In this document: in pieces, positions 13,052 to 48,930 of the stretch | Layout: the number at the start of each line of letters is the position of its first letter | Numbering within the stretch: position 1 is the first letter of the stretch | DNA from: Zeus faber | Lineage: Eukaryota; Chordata; Actinopteri; Zeiformes; Zeidae | Direction: 5' to 3' | NCBI GenBank assembly: GCA_960531495.1 | Contig: OY482862.1 | Location: forward strand, 15,921,219 to 15,985,218 | DNA length: 64,000 nt | Program-made: the position numbers and the translations under genes | Notes under the pieces: model-generated | What the model was told of the DNA's origin: nothing | The model's database searches: none | The model's input: only the letters and a program-made list of their open reading frames with translations

Positions 13052-13824
13052 ATGTGACGGGGTGTTGCGTGGCTGCGGGACTCTGCTGCTTGTGCTCGTG
13101 TTACTAACGTGCGCTTGTCTGGGTTTCCCTCCCGGGGATTAATGAAGTGCTATCTCACTGAAAACCGTCCGTTGCACGGCGGCAAGCAACCAGCTACGCT
13201 CTGGTTTTATGCTCTTTTCCCCACCTCCAATTTATTAGGATTTCATCTTTTTAGATGGTACTCCGAGATAAAAAGATTTAAAAAAAAAAAAACCACGGTG
13301 ATCTTTTGGCAACGTTTTGTTTTGATAGTTGTACTTAGTAGTAAAAGGATGTAATATTTTGGTCTATATTTCTGGGAAGAATCTGAGCCAGTTTGGGCTC
13401 TCTGGCTAACAAGTTCACATCACAAAGGTCCCATCGTTCCAGCTCCGTGGGACGTCGGGGTGAAGTTTCGGTGAATTATGGGCTGCCGTACGGCTCCCTG
13501 GTGCCCTGGCGGCGGTCAATCACAGAGACTCATTTGCTCCATTAATGACGGGCTTGATATTGTGTCAGCCACATCGCTCTCAGGCGACGGGGCCATTACT
13601 CTGCTCTGATGCCGCCGCTGCCTTTAATCAGGCGCTGGCCGGCGCTAATCAGCCCCGGCGCACAGCCCATCTCGGCAACGCTCGGCTTATTGTCATTTCA
13701 CAATGCCCGCCGCTTTGTAGATCCGGAAATGAGGGTTGCTCCTGGAGGACAGAGATCCTCGATTAGTCTTGGTGACACTTGAGTCGATTTTCGCCTCTTT
13801 ATTTTTCCCTGTAGATCGTGTGTG

Positions 13825-13930
13825 GTTTGAATATTGTAGCTATTATATTATATCAATATAATTTCGATATCGTGATATGAGACTAGATATAATCTGGGAT
13901 TTTGGTTGTGATAATGTCCTGATATAATTA
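13825..13930. repeat. Dispersed fish repeat (GATATCGTGATATGAGACT type)
   Basis: Contains CGATATCGTGATATGAGACT followed by AGATATAATCTGGGATTTTG, a sequence seen many times in fish genomes. No protein or clear termini are visible. Confidence 0.5.
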
Positions 13931-14914
13931 TGCATAACATTACTTTCTTAACTCTTTCGATTGTTCTTGCTGTTCTAATTAATGCTTCTACATGCATGGT
14001 GACAATATTCACATTAATAATAATAATTGTTTCTCTTATGCGTAAATTGTGTGTATATTAAAAACAAATCTAGTAGTCACCCCCAAAATATCATCAAATT
14101 ATTGTTAACGAGGTATCTGTCCAAAAATAGTCATATTTGATTTTGTTAATAACCAGTCTGTGTGTATAATATGCATGTGGGCAGGATATGTTTTGGCTTT
14201 CGGCCTTTCTCCTCCCGGTCGTCTCCCTCATCGTGCTTCCCACTGTGTTGAAACAGCTGGTTCTCCATGGCAGGCTGCCCTCTCCTCTGTGTGGCGAAGC
14301 CCAAGGGAGTGTACGCAGACTTTTTTAGGGAGGAGAGTTATTATTTGGCGGAAATTAATTGCAAGGTGTGGAAAGCGTGCCTCTTGATATGCCTGCTTCA
14401 CTGTTTGCTTCAGGAAACATTGCGTTGGATTTGACAGTAGTAAAACCTGGTCTACCGTGATCTACGTGTTAATAAAACTGGAGCGCTCATCAATTTATAT
14501 AAATACAAAGAATTCCCATGAATCTTAGATGCCAGGACAAATAAATAAATAAAAAGTTTTGTTGGTCTTTAACATCTGGAAGGGCAGAGGTCCGTCACTC
14601 ATCAGAATGCCACACAGACGCTACACACATCTATCTCCTGGAGACTTCCTCTCTGACTCTTTAAATAAATAAAAAATGAAAAGAAATAAAATATATTTTT
14701 TCCTCTGATGTTTTCCTCCCATACCGTTGTCCCTGTGGAACAGTAGTGTTGGGTATATAAAGCATATAATAGAACAGTACAGTGGCATTTGCAATGACCA
14801 GGCCTGTCCCTGATAACACCACCGTATCTCCAGGACGGTAATCTTACCAAAACAAGTCTTTTCCGAAGCCGTGTTATTGTTAGCACTCCTAATGCCCTTT
14901 CCATTCCAATCTCC

Positions 14915-15043
<129 letters not shown>

Positions 15044-16129
15044 ACACAGCAGGGATGAAGGGTGGATTTATCCCATCCCCGATACCGTTCTGGCACTGTA
15101 CCGGCTTCAAAGGGGCTCTCAGTACCTCGCCGGCCCCCCAGCAGCGACAATGAAAACACAGATCAAAGTGTAGGGACTGACCCGGCGGCCTGACCCGCAC
15201 CGTGGTGGACCAACCCCCGAATCACGGGGTGTGTGTGAGGGACGGGGCGGCGCTTTGAGAAGTCAGACAAGCCTGTGGAGAAGTAGGGGTGAAAAGACCA
15301 AGTTTAGTCAACCGGAAAGACTATTCTGTTTTAGGACTGTAAGCTTGAAAAGTGTTTTTTGTTTTTTTTCTCCCCCGTGCGGCTTTGGTTACAGGACGGA
15401 AAAAGTCATCTGTAACGGAGATAACTTGTGTTGCTCAAGGCCGCTCTTGCACCGAGCCTTTTTTTTTTTTTTTTTTTTATAAATATACCGCGGTAAACGA
15501 CAGAGAGTCTCCCAGTTGCAGCGGCCCATTCCCCCTGGATGCTTTTACGCTGCCAACTCTGATTTTGCAACATGTGACTGTTGCTTTGTTTTTTTTTTAT
15601 GCATTGTTTTTTTTCTGTCCTGAAAAAGGGATCTTGATCTTACCGAGACGAACAGATTGAATCGTGCGTGTTGTTATTTCTAAAGCCAGTATTATAAAGC
15701 CTATTGTGTATATAGGTTTTTGTGGTGGCCTGTGATGAGCCATGAAGACAAAAGGCAATTGCATAAAGTACGTAACATCTCTTCACACCCACTGCACATT
15801 TGCTATGGATTGCATTGCTTTCCTTAAGAATGAAAACACGATGGGTCGGGGTCGGTGGTGGGGTGGGGGTGGGTGTCTGTCTGTGCAAACATGTGCTGCC
15901 GAGGTGTGAGAGTTCAATGGCAGACGGCCGATACAAATTTTCACAAGCGGCGTGGGACTGAGTCGGACGTATAGGGTTGGAAAAATAAACGGGCGGCCAC
16001 GGTTCTCGTGACGGCGCCGTGGGAACAGGGGGATGGGGGGGGGTGAGAAAAGGTCCCGGACGCTGTTTGACGACGACGACGGCGGCAGCGTCGGAGCTGC
16101 CTCTGACCGAACCTCCCTCTCATTTGCAG

Positions 16130-40700
<24,571 letters not shown>

Positions 40701-41890
40701 GCCAGCCTCCCCGAAAATGTCTCTTCAAAAGCCCCGAGCTCTTCCGGGAGCCTTCCTCCTCCTCCATCCTCCTCCTCCTCCTCCTCTCTCAGCCACTCTC
40801 TTTCCTCCGCTGGCCTCTCTGCTTTTTATTTCCGACACATATCTGGGACCTTTGTACATTGAGCGGCGTCCATGCACATTTGGTGCTTTTTAATGCTTTA
40901 ATGGTGACATGTCCGCTGGTTTAGACTGCATCAGAGACTGCATTTTTTGGCATTTTTACTCAACTCTAAAAACCTCTTTTTTAAGATGTCATTTTATACT
41001 GCTTTTCTAACGGTCTGAACCACTACCTATCTTTCTGGTTTTACTAAATTAGTTGGTTTTTTTTTTGTCATTTTTTTTGTTTTGGAAACACACGTTGATA
41101 TTCTAGGTATTTGCTTACTGGTAAACGTATCACATGGTCACAAGGTTTTTTGTCTACTTTTACTTTTGCATTTTACGGACAAACGACTGCTTTGAAATAT
41201 CCGAGAACTTCAGTGCCAAACTGATTTTTATCACTGTCAAGGACTTTGTAATTCTTTTTGTAACTGCTAAAAAGGTGCATCTCTCGTCATGAGATATTAA
41301 GAGTTTCTGTACAAAAGGCCACCCGCAGATGGTCAATGAGTTGTGTTCTCGTCCAAAACAGTGATGTAAAATGAAAATATGAGACTATTTTGATGTATTA
41401 TTGACATAAGGCTAGGATCGATCGCATTGCAGTCAGGGTAGCTACTGTACCATCACCAATAATGCCATTTCCAGTAAAGTAATTCATCCTATTTGCGGAT
41501 CTTTGTTCTATGGATACCTTTTTAAATGAAATCTGAAGTTGAGGTCTACTTTCAGCTGTATGGTGGGGGTGGGGGGATATTCAGAATTTGTGTATGAAGG
41601 AAATGAAACGGAAAGCTTTAAAAACTGCGTGAAACAAAAAAAAAAATATATATAAACTTTCAGTTCCCGGCACCAACGCCCTCATTGGACTGGGCTGCCT
41701 CCCTCGCGTGAAGAGATCTTTTATGGGTCTAAACTGAATGGAAATATACATTACAGGGTTTTGCAGTGTGGCATTTTAGACGGAAAGCTTCAGTTCTTTT
41801 TTTTTTTTTTTCGAATTGTTTTCCAGACAACAGAGAGCTCTTTGGAAATGAAAGCAATAAACTCATTTTAACTTAACTTTTGTGCCGGTT
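40701..41890 (+). other. farp1: farp1 3' UTR
   Basis: About 1.2 kb of unique AT-rich sequence from the stop codon to the AATAAA at 41856. It begins with a (TCC)n/(CTC)n tract near 40754-40790. No repeat or other gene is seen in it. Confidence 0.8.
41856..41861 (+). terminator. Poly(A) signal AATAAA for full-length farp1
   Basis: AATAAA followed within ~35 nt by a GT-rich stretch (tgtgccggttgtg), the usual downstream element. It sets the gene end near 41875-41890. Confidence 0.75.
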
Positions 41891-42469
41891 GTGACTCATT
41901 GCACGTGAAGAGGCGGTAGGGCACTAGGGTGGGAGGGTAATGTTTCAACGTGTGATGCGGCCTTGGAAAGTCTCTTGGCGCGTCCCCGTTTTGTCAAGCG
42001 TGGTGTTGGGTGGTGCTGCAGCTCTGGTAGTTCCCGTGCGTTCCTGTGGGTGGCGTCACAGCTCAACAAGTTCTTTACTCCTGAACCGGAGCCACGTCTG
42101 ACCTGTTATCGCTTGTATATACTATTGCAATTACCATCTGGGGTTGGTGCCAAGCCATAAATATAGGATTAAAGATAACACGCATCGATGTCCTCCCTAC
42201 ACTGCATTGCAAAGTGGATTTTAATGGCCAATATCACTACTTGGGAATACTCATCTTCCACTAATTATTGTTATTATACTTTTTATTCTGAGTTCTCCAA
42301 AATCTCATAATTGCGACTTCGTTCTCAGAATCCTGAGATTACTTCTGAACTCACTCGTTGTTTTTTTTTGTTTTTTTTCCCCCCCAGAGCAATACATGTT
42401 TATGGGGCCCTCATCGTCTCGCGTTTAAAACATTTACTATCGACAAATAAAAGCGAATGGCTAATAATA

Positions 42470-43358
42470 AACACGGAGGTGGGCGGGGCTTCAACCCGGT
42501 AAGGGGCGGGGTCAGGGCGCCGTGGAGCGGGTGACGGTTCGCCTCCAATTTTCAGATTCGAATCCCGACGAGTGACTCGGCGAGAAGGAGCCGTTCGACG
42601 TGCCACCTCGCCATTCGTTGGATTCTTACGTTGGCGAAACGCGCGCCGAGCGGGGCGCTTCCGGGAAACGATGGAACGACATTCGGCAGGAGCCCGTTCG
42701 GCCCTGTCGGGCACGGAAAACCAAACCCCCCCCCCCCCCCCCCCAAAAAAAACCAAAACAACTCCACATTTAATACTGTCTAATATATTGTTTAAAGCGG
42801 TAATATGCAAATCGTGGATTCGGGAAATAATTGGTAGCCTCATTTTCTAAACAAACAAACAAAACAAAAAAAAAAAAAAAAAATGCAAACTTCCGTCGAG
42901 GTGGTCGAACGACAGCGGGGTTGGGACGCGAGCGCGTTGAGTCGGACGCGCGTCGCGGCTCGCGCCGAGCGGGTCGTTCGCGCGCCTCGCACCACGAGCG
43001 GAGCGCGTCTCGCCGAGCGGCGTCGCGCTGGGAATGGAACTGGGGGGCGGGGGCGGGGGCGGGGGCGGGGGGCGCGAACGGTGACAGCACAAAGAGCGCA
43101 GCCGATCATGTCGTCAGGACGTCCGAAGGCGAGCGCGTCGTTTCGGGAAACAATGCGACGTTGACGCGCGTTCCTTTTTTTTTTTTTTTTTTTTTTTTGA
43201 AAAAAGTTGAAACGATGAGCCCGAGAGGTCCCGCTGGCGCAGCGGCTGTTTCCCAACGCGGCCCATGGGACGCACCAGGATCAGAGGCTCGGATCAGCCG
43301 GTCGCCCCGTCCGCTTTTTACCTGACTCCTTAGGATTCGTCAACGCTCACCGCCATCG
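42470..43358 (+). promoter_or_regulatory. dock9 CpG-rich promoter region with GC boxes
   Basis: Between farp1 and the dock9 start codon the sequence becomes very rich in CpG, mainly 42880-43160. GC boxes (GGGCGG type) lie at about 42482-42512 and in a G-rich repeat near 43043-43073. Poly-C (~42727) and poly-T (~43175) runs break it up. No TATA box is evident. A CpG-island promoter just before a first coding exon is the simplest reading; the transcription start cannot be placed exactly. Confidence 0.65.
43043..43073 (+). repeat. G-rich repeat (GGGGGC)n, G-quadruplex-prone
   Basis: Four or five runs of five or more G separated by single C. It lies ~290-320 bp upstream of the dock9 ATG inside the CpG-rich block and also forms overlapping GC boxes. 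Confidence 0.9.
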
Positions 43359-43475
43359 ATGTCCACCCCGGTCCACCCGGAGACCAGGCGGTTCACCCGG
43401 GGTCTGGGCAAGCCGGGCACCGCTGCCGAGCTGCGGCAGAGCGTGTCCGAAGTGGTCCGGACCTCCGTGCTGGTG
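43359..43475 (+). CDS. dock9: dock9 first coding exon (zizimin-type Cdc42 GEF), rest outside window
   Basis: ATG at 43359, 39 codons, donor gtaagt, phase 0. It reads MSTPVHPETRRFTRGLGKPG then TAAELRQSVSEVVRTSVLV. 'ETR(K/R)FTR.L.KPGTAAELRQSVSEVVR.SVL' is the conserved N-terminus of DOCK9/DOCK11 (DOCK-D subfamily). An isoform of human DOCK9 recalled from memory starts almost the same way; DOCK10 differs more. DOCK-D proteins activate Cdc42 through a DHR2 domain and carry an N-terminal PH domain, encoded by later exons that are not here. Closeness to farp1 supports dock9. The start ATG has a C at -3, so its context is not optimal. Confidence 0.85.
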
Positions 43476-45642
43476 GTAAGTCCCCCAAAGTTCCAGGTAA
43501 AGTCCCTGGATGTCTGCTGGTCCACATGGTTGTTGTTGTTTTTTTTTATTTATTTAGTTATTTATTTAGTTATTTAATTATTATTGGGGTTTTTTTTTTT
43601 TTACTTCTTCGCTTCCACAGGGGTGTCAGAAGTTTAGAAAACAAACACAAACAAACACGAGGTTCCCGGTCCCAGAGCAGCTGGATCTTCAAGGCTCCAC
43701 ATTCACCGGTTGCCCCATTTTGACAGAAGTTCGAGCCCGGTCCATCTATTGATGGTTGAATTGTTTACCTTAAAACAAGACACAATAAAGCAAATTATTA
43801 ATATTAAATAATACATATTAACAATAACATGATAAATACAATCATCAACTATATATATTTTAATATTAATAATTTATATGCTTTCCCTTCCTTACTATCA
43901 CTTTCTTAATATTTAAATATGGATTATAATTGAATAGTATCAATATTACTCAAATATAAAATGATATATATTTTGGCAACCAAAGCTGATTCACTTCTAA
44001 ACTTTGTTAGCAGTCAGGAACAAAAACTTTATTCTCGGGGAGGCTGTTATTCACAACTTGGTGAAGTAGTAAATGATGTATACCGTTTTGTCTCTCCTGG
44101 CAACCAAAAGCTGATGCACGGATGCCAACTTGGCAACCACATCTAAAAGTTAGTGTTCAGCCCAGTACCTGTATTTGACCCCAGGACCCCAGGTGAGGGG
44201 TCAGTTTTGTAAGATCGCACGTCATAGCATTTATGACTCATCTTCATGATGCACCATACGTCTTTTTTTTTCTATTTTCTTACAGCCCTTCATTTGAATG
44301 GCAATTTCGCAATGACAACTTTCTTTTCTGCGAGCGCTCATGGGCGGAAGGAGTGGACCCCATCGCGTTTCTATTGTGATCCTGTTTGAGATGTTGAGTC
44401 TGGTTGTTACAACTTCCCTGAGGTTGCTAGGCAATGGAACCGGACACCATCCAGGCCCTCTGTCAGGGAAATGGAATCCCGGGTCCAGAATCCAGACACA
44501 GAACCACACCTTTCGTATTATTTATTCATTCGCTCTCTGGTGTGCTGCCCGAGGGAGAAGAGCAATAACAGAAATGTTTGTGGCTGAACTTTTGCTTTCA
44601 GTTATCTCAAAATAGACTGCTTAGGGCTGACTAATAATTATTTTCATTATCAATTAATAATCAATGTAGACACTAAATTCCCAGTCAAACGGGGCTGTAT
44701 GGTAAGTTATCTTTAAGTTCCTTAAAACTGCTCGATGTGTTTCACCCAGAAGTCAGAAAGAAAAACTTGTCATTTTCGATCGGTTAATCAATTGCTCGGT
44801 CAATCTATTCGCCCCGTGGTGCTGCTGGGGTGGGACCTTGATCAGTAGAGTAATGTCCTGGAGCGTCCCACTGCCCACGTGCTGATACAAAAACACATGG
44901 CGAGCTATCGGAGCTCCTCGGTGGGACAGGAATGGGATTGTACGCAAAATCTGCTCTCCACACAGTTTGTAATGAATTCCCCCATGAAACATGTAAATAT
45001 GCGGTGACATAGAGGGGAGATTGTTGCCAACCCCCCCCTCCCCCCTCTTTTGAGGAGGATTGTCTTGGGTTTGCATTGGAACACAAATGTATGTATGCGT
45101 GTATTGTATGTTGTCCGTCCGCAACATCATAAACCAAAGTCCCGGGAAAAAGGAAATTTTTTCCATTTTAAAACCTCCAAGAAATGACCAAATCGTAACA
45201 GTGGTAACATACCCCGCTTTACCTCTCACAGTCTTTGCATTTTATTTGGAAGCCACACACGGACCCGAGCGAACGTTATTGTTGGAGTGGGGAGCAGAGG
45301 GATGGTTACTGGAAGGAGGCCACAGCTGAGACATCCCTTTTTTTTCCCCGAACACTTCTTCGAACACTATTAAGGCCGTAATGGCTTCAATCAGGTTTGG
45401 ATTTGTTGTGCCGTTGTTGTAGACGGCGGCGATGAATGTTTTGAAACAGCGCAGGAATAGACATTCAACCTCGCTTATTATCAGTTATTCCCATTTAATA
45501 TTCATGACGAAGAGGGTTGATATTTATTTCGGACCGGTGCAGGAAGAGACGAAGGGATCACGGTTTATTCCTCTTGACCATAAACAAGGGTCTAAACCAG
45601 GTTAATGCATCCTCTGAAATGTGAGATCCTGAATGGCATTTC

Positions 45643-45690
45643 TTTATTTACGCACTTAGCGGACGTATAGATTCAGATCAACTTACAATA
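45643..45690. repeat. Decayed copy of the TTTATCCAAAGCGACTTACA repeat
   Basis: TTTATTTACGCACTTAGCGG then ATCAACTTACAATAAG resembles the repeat at 36172 with several changes. Confidence 0.4.
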
Positions 45691-48600
45691 AGAACATTTG
45701 TCAGCACATCATGAGTTCGTTTTTGGATCACTCTTGTTGGCAGGCTCAACACGTCAATGTCCGCTGGAATTGTTTGGCGGCGGCGGCGGCGTTAGGCGGG
45801 GGAAACCAGCCGGGGGCAGTTATGTAATTGCAATCAATAGTGCGCCCTCCCTTTCCACTGATTGTGATATACTTAGATCATCGCTGGTTGTGATTGTGTC
45901 CGACCCCGGGGAGCCGCACGCCAGATGGTTGTCGTTATGCAGGCGTAACGTTGTTTGCAGCACACGGCTCGTCCACACAGCAACCACGACATTAAGTATT
46001 GTCTTTTTAACCCTCGCTCAAGGAAAGTATCAGGCGCTCATTGGTAACACCGACAACTTTTGATGAAAGTCAAACGTAACTGTTATTATAGAGGACGAGT
46101 GAGTGTCGGTGAGCAAGCGTTACCATATCGGTCGAATAAAAGTGGCATTTAGTCGATGTAAACCTAAACGCTCGATCAAACCGTCCGCACCGTCATCAAG
46201 CGAAGGTCACGTGTTGTTGACGTGCAAAATGACATGTTTATTTCACGTCTTGCTCGAGTAAAAACGCTTGCAAGTGTTTATAAGGTGTTTATAAAGTGTG
46301 GAAACGATGACTCATGTCTGAAAGTGTGGAACTAAATGCCATTCAGCATCTTACATTTTAGAGGACATATTAGCCTTATTTAGACTGGAGGGTCAAGAGA
46401 ACTCAGCTCTGGCCGCTTCAGTTGTTTATGCACCAGTCAAAAATGAACATGCATTATGAACCCTATAAGTTGTATTTCAAGAGAGTTGCTGCTCAGTTCC
46501 TTTTTTTCCGTTTTAAAGGGAAACCTCAGGTTCTTTAACAAAAACCTCATATTTCACTTATGGGGTGTAAAGTGATTAGCGTCAGAATGTTTTGAATTGA
46601 TCCAATTGTTAAGAAAACAGCTTCAGCGTGACGGCCACGCCACGGTTGCCCCAAAAATATGGTTTTCCTTTAAGATGTTGCTGGGTTTGTTAAGATGTGT
46701 CGTAATGTGCGGTATCCCAGTGTGTACAGACTGTGGCCAAGACTGAGGGCACATTGTGTCTTTATTTAAATAAGTGTGTCACGGGCTATTAATACTGGAG
46801 GACCTGTGTTGAATCAGTACGCTTCTTCATTTAGACTAAAATGAGATAAAATCATATCGCAAACAACAGTTTTATCATCAGCGCCACATCATCATATATC
46901 TTACTTGAGATAAAGCAGGAGCAGGATGGGGGAAGCCTGTGATGGGGGAAGCGGGCGCCGGCCGCGCCGCATAATGCTCTCAGGTGGGACAGTCAGGAGA
47001 TTAGGGCCGTCACTGCGGCAAGACCGAAAGCTGCTTGGCGTCCCTCCGTCTCCCTCTATGTCAATCTGTCTTGTCTCCCTCTCTGTCACCGCGTCCACCT
47101 GTCTGTCTCCTTCTCCCCTCCGCATCAACCTGGCACACACCTTTGAGAGGCCGCAAACACTGCTTGTCCCCGAGTACGGTGGTAAAAGGTGCTCTCCGAA
47201 CCCCAGCCCGGGGGGCGGGGGGGGGGGGGGGGTACAGATGAGCGCTGGCGTTGGGTCAATAAGGCACCAGGCTGTTTTCCTAACCCTCGCAATCACTAAG
47301 AGGCGCTTTCCGCTCAACGCCTGTCTTTAGAGAAACCAGCAAACCTTGCGTCTGTCTGCAACATAATCCCAAAGCTCACGTGGAAACATCTTAACCTCTC
47401 GTGGTGTGTGTCTCAGAAGGTTCCCAAACAGGTTGTTCAAGGGCCTTCTCAGTGAAAGCTCGCAAAAACTCCTCCAGCAATGTAACGTTATGATAAAACT
47501 TTTGAAAATCCTCGCTTATGTACCGCCATATTATTATTGTTAAAATAAACGTTTTTTTTACGAGCCGCAACAGAGATCATCGTCCCTCTTAAATATGACA
47601 CCTTCCTCTGCTCTGTAAAAGGCATTCCTCATTCGGTTGTTGTAAGTTTAAAGAACCCTCATGTATATTTTTCTCTAACTAAAATAATGTATGCGGTGTG
47701 CTGTGATCCCATCTGCACCTTAAAAACTCCTGTAATCTTTCACCTAAGCCTTATTTTCCGATCACTGGAAGTCGGCCCAAGTGATCAAGTGGCATCAGAA
47801 TCTTTTAAATTGAAGCAATATTGAGAGAATAGCTTCAGCAGACGGGATGCACCGGGGCACTGCACCATGAATTGTAAGTGTTCTCCGGTGGACTCCTAGA
47901 AGATCGAAAAACAAGTCCTGAAGGAATACTCGATTTTTCCTTTAATATGACAAGACAAAGACGCACGTGGAGAATGTGACATGCTTTGTGACATCATGAA
48001 CCGATGTTATATAAGTCCGGTTGCTGGAAAGTTTTAACTCGCGCCACGTTTTGCAGGACGAGGAAAACGGAAATACATACCCAACACGACCTAACTGGAC
48101 CCCGTGTTTACCTGCCTGCAGCTATGTTTATTATTGTTATTGAGTGTATCGTTCTACCTTCCTGTCTACAGTCTCCTCCGAAGGCAGCTTCACCGCGATG
48201 GAAGCGTTTTCTGAGCACCACATGCTCTGGAAATGAGCGATGAGGCATGGCTTGCGGAGTAAGGGGGCTTCAGGAAAATTGAGAAACGAAACACACCCAC
48301 AGCACAAGCTATAAAATATGTCTGCTCGGATTTGGGCAGGGTTCTTGGCAGTTGTGGTTATAATTCAAACCAGACTTGTCATTCACGGGTCTCGTGTTCT
48401 GATAAAGATCCCTCGAAAATTCCACTATGATGGTTAACATAATAGAGGCCATAAAGTCAAAGGTGCGCGAGGATTTCCTCACGCCGAGCCCCGACTTCTT
48501 TACCGTCTTTTGTTTTGTTTTTCACACGTCTATAAATGGTGGAGTCGGCCTAAATGATCTCACGGCCAGACGGGTTTTGTTCCGAAATTAAGGGAAAGAA

Positions 48601-48825
48601 GTTATTAAACATCGTGGACTTTTGCAGGGAAGCATTGCTATGAATCTGAGAGGGGCAGATAAAGGCTCAAACGATATTTCTCTCACCGCCTAAAATAATG
48701 CATTTGAACCACCCGTCAGAATGAATGAATTTCGAATTGAAATGGGGGAAAACCAAGAAGGGATACCAAGGTGTGGACGTTGGTCGTTACACTGATTCAA
48801 CTATTTTGATTAAACTATTTCAAGA

Positions 48826-48930
48826 TGCAAGATTCAAGAGGTTTATTTGTCACGTACATATACATACTTTCATACATATATTCAGTGAAAAGTCTCTGCA
48901 ACGCACACGGAGATTATTCACAATAGTTAC
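48826..48930. repeat. Related dispersed repeat, third copy
   Basis: Carries ATTCAAGAGGTTTATTTGTC then TTCAGTGAAAAGTCTCTGCA, related to the copies at 3030 and 39738. Confidence 0.45.

Noticed and set aside
42831..43325. Open frames on both strands across the dock9 promoter
   Set aside because: They are Arg/Ala/Gly-rich by-products of high CpG content and homopolymers; both strands are open together, as expected by chance in GC-rich DNA.
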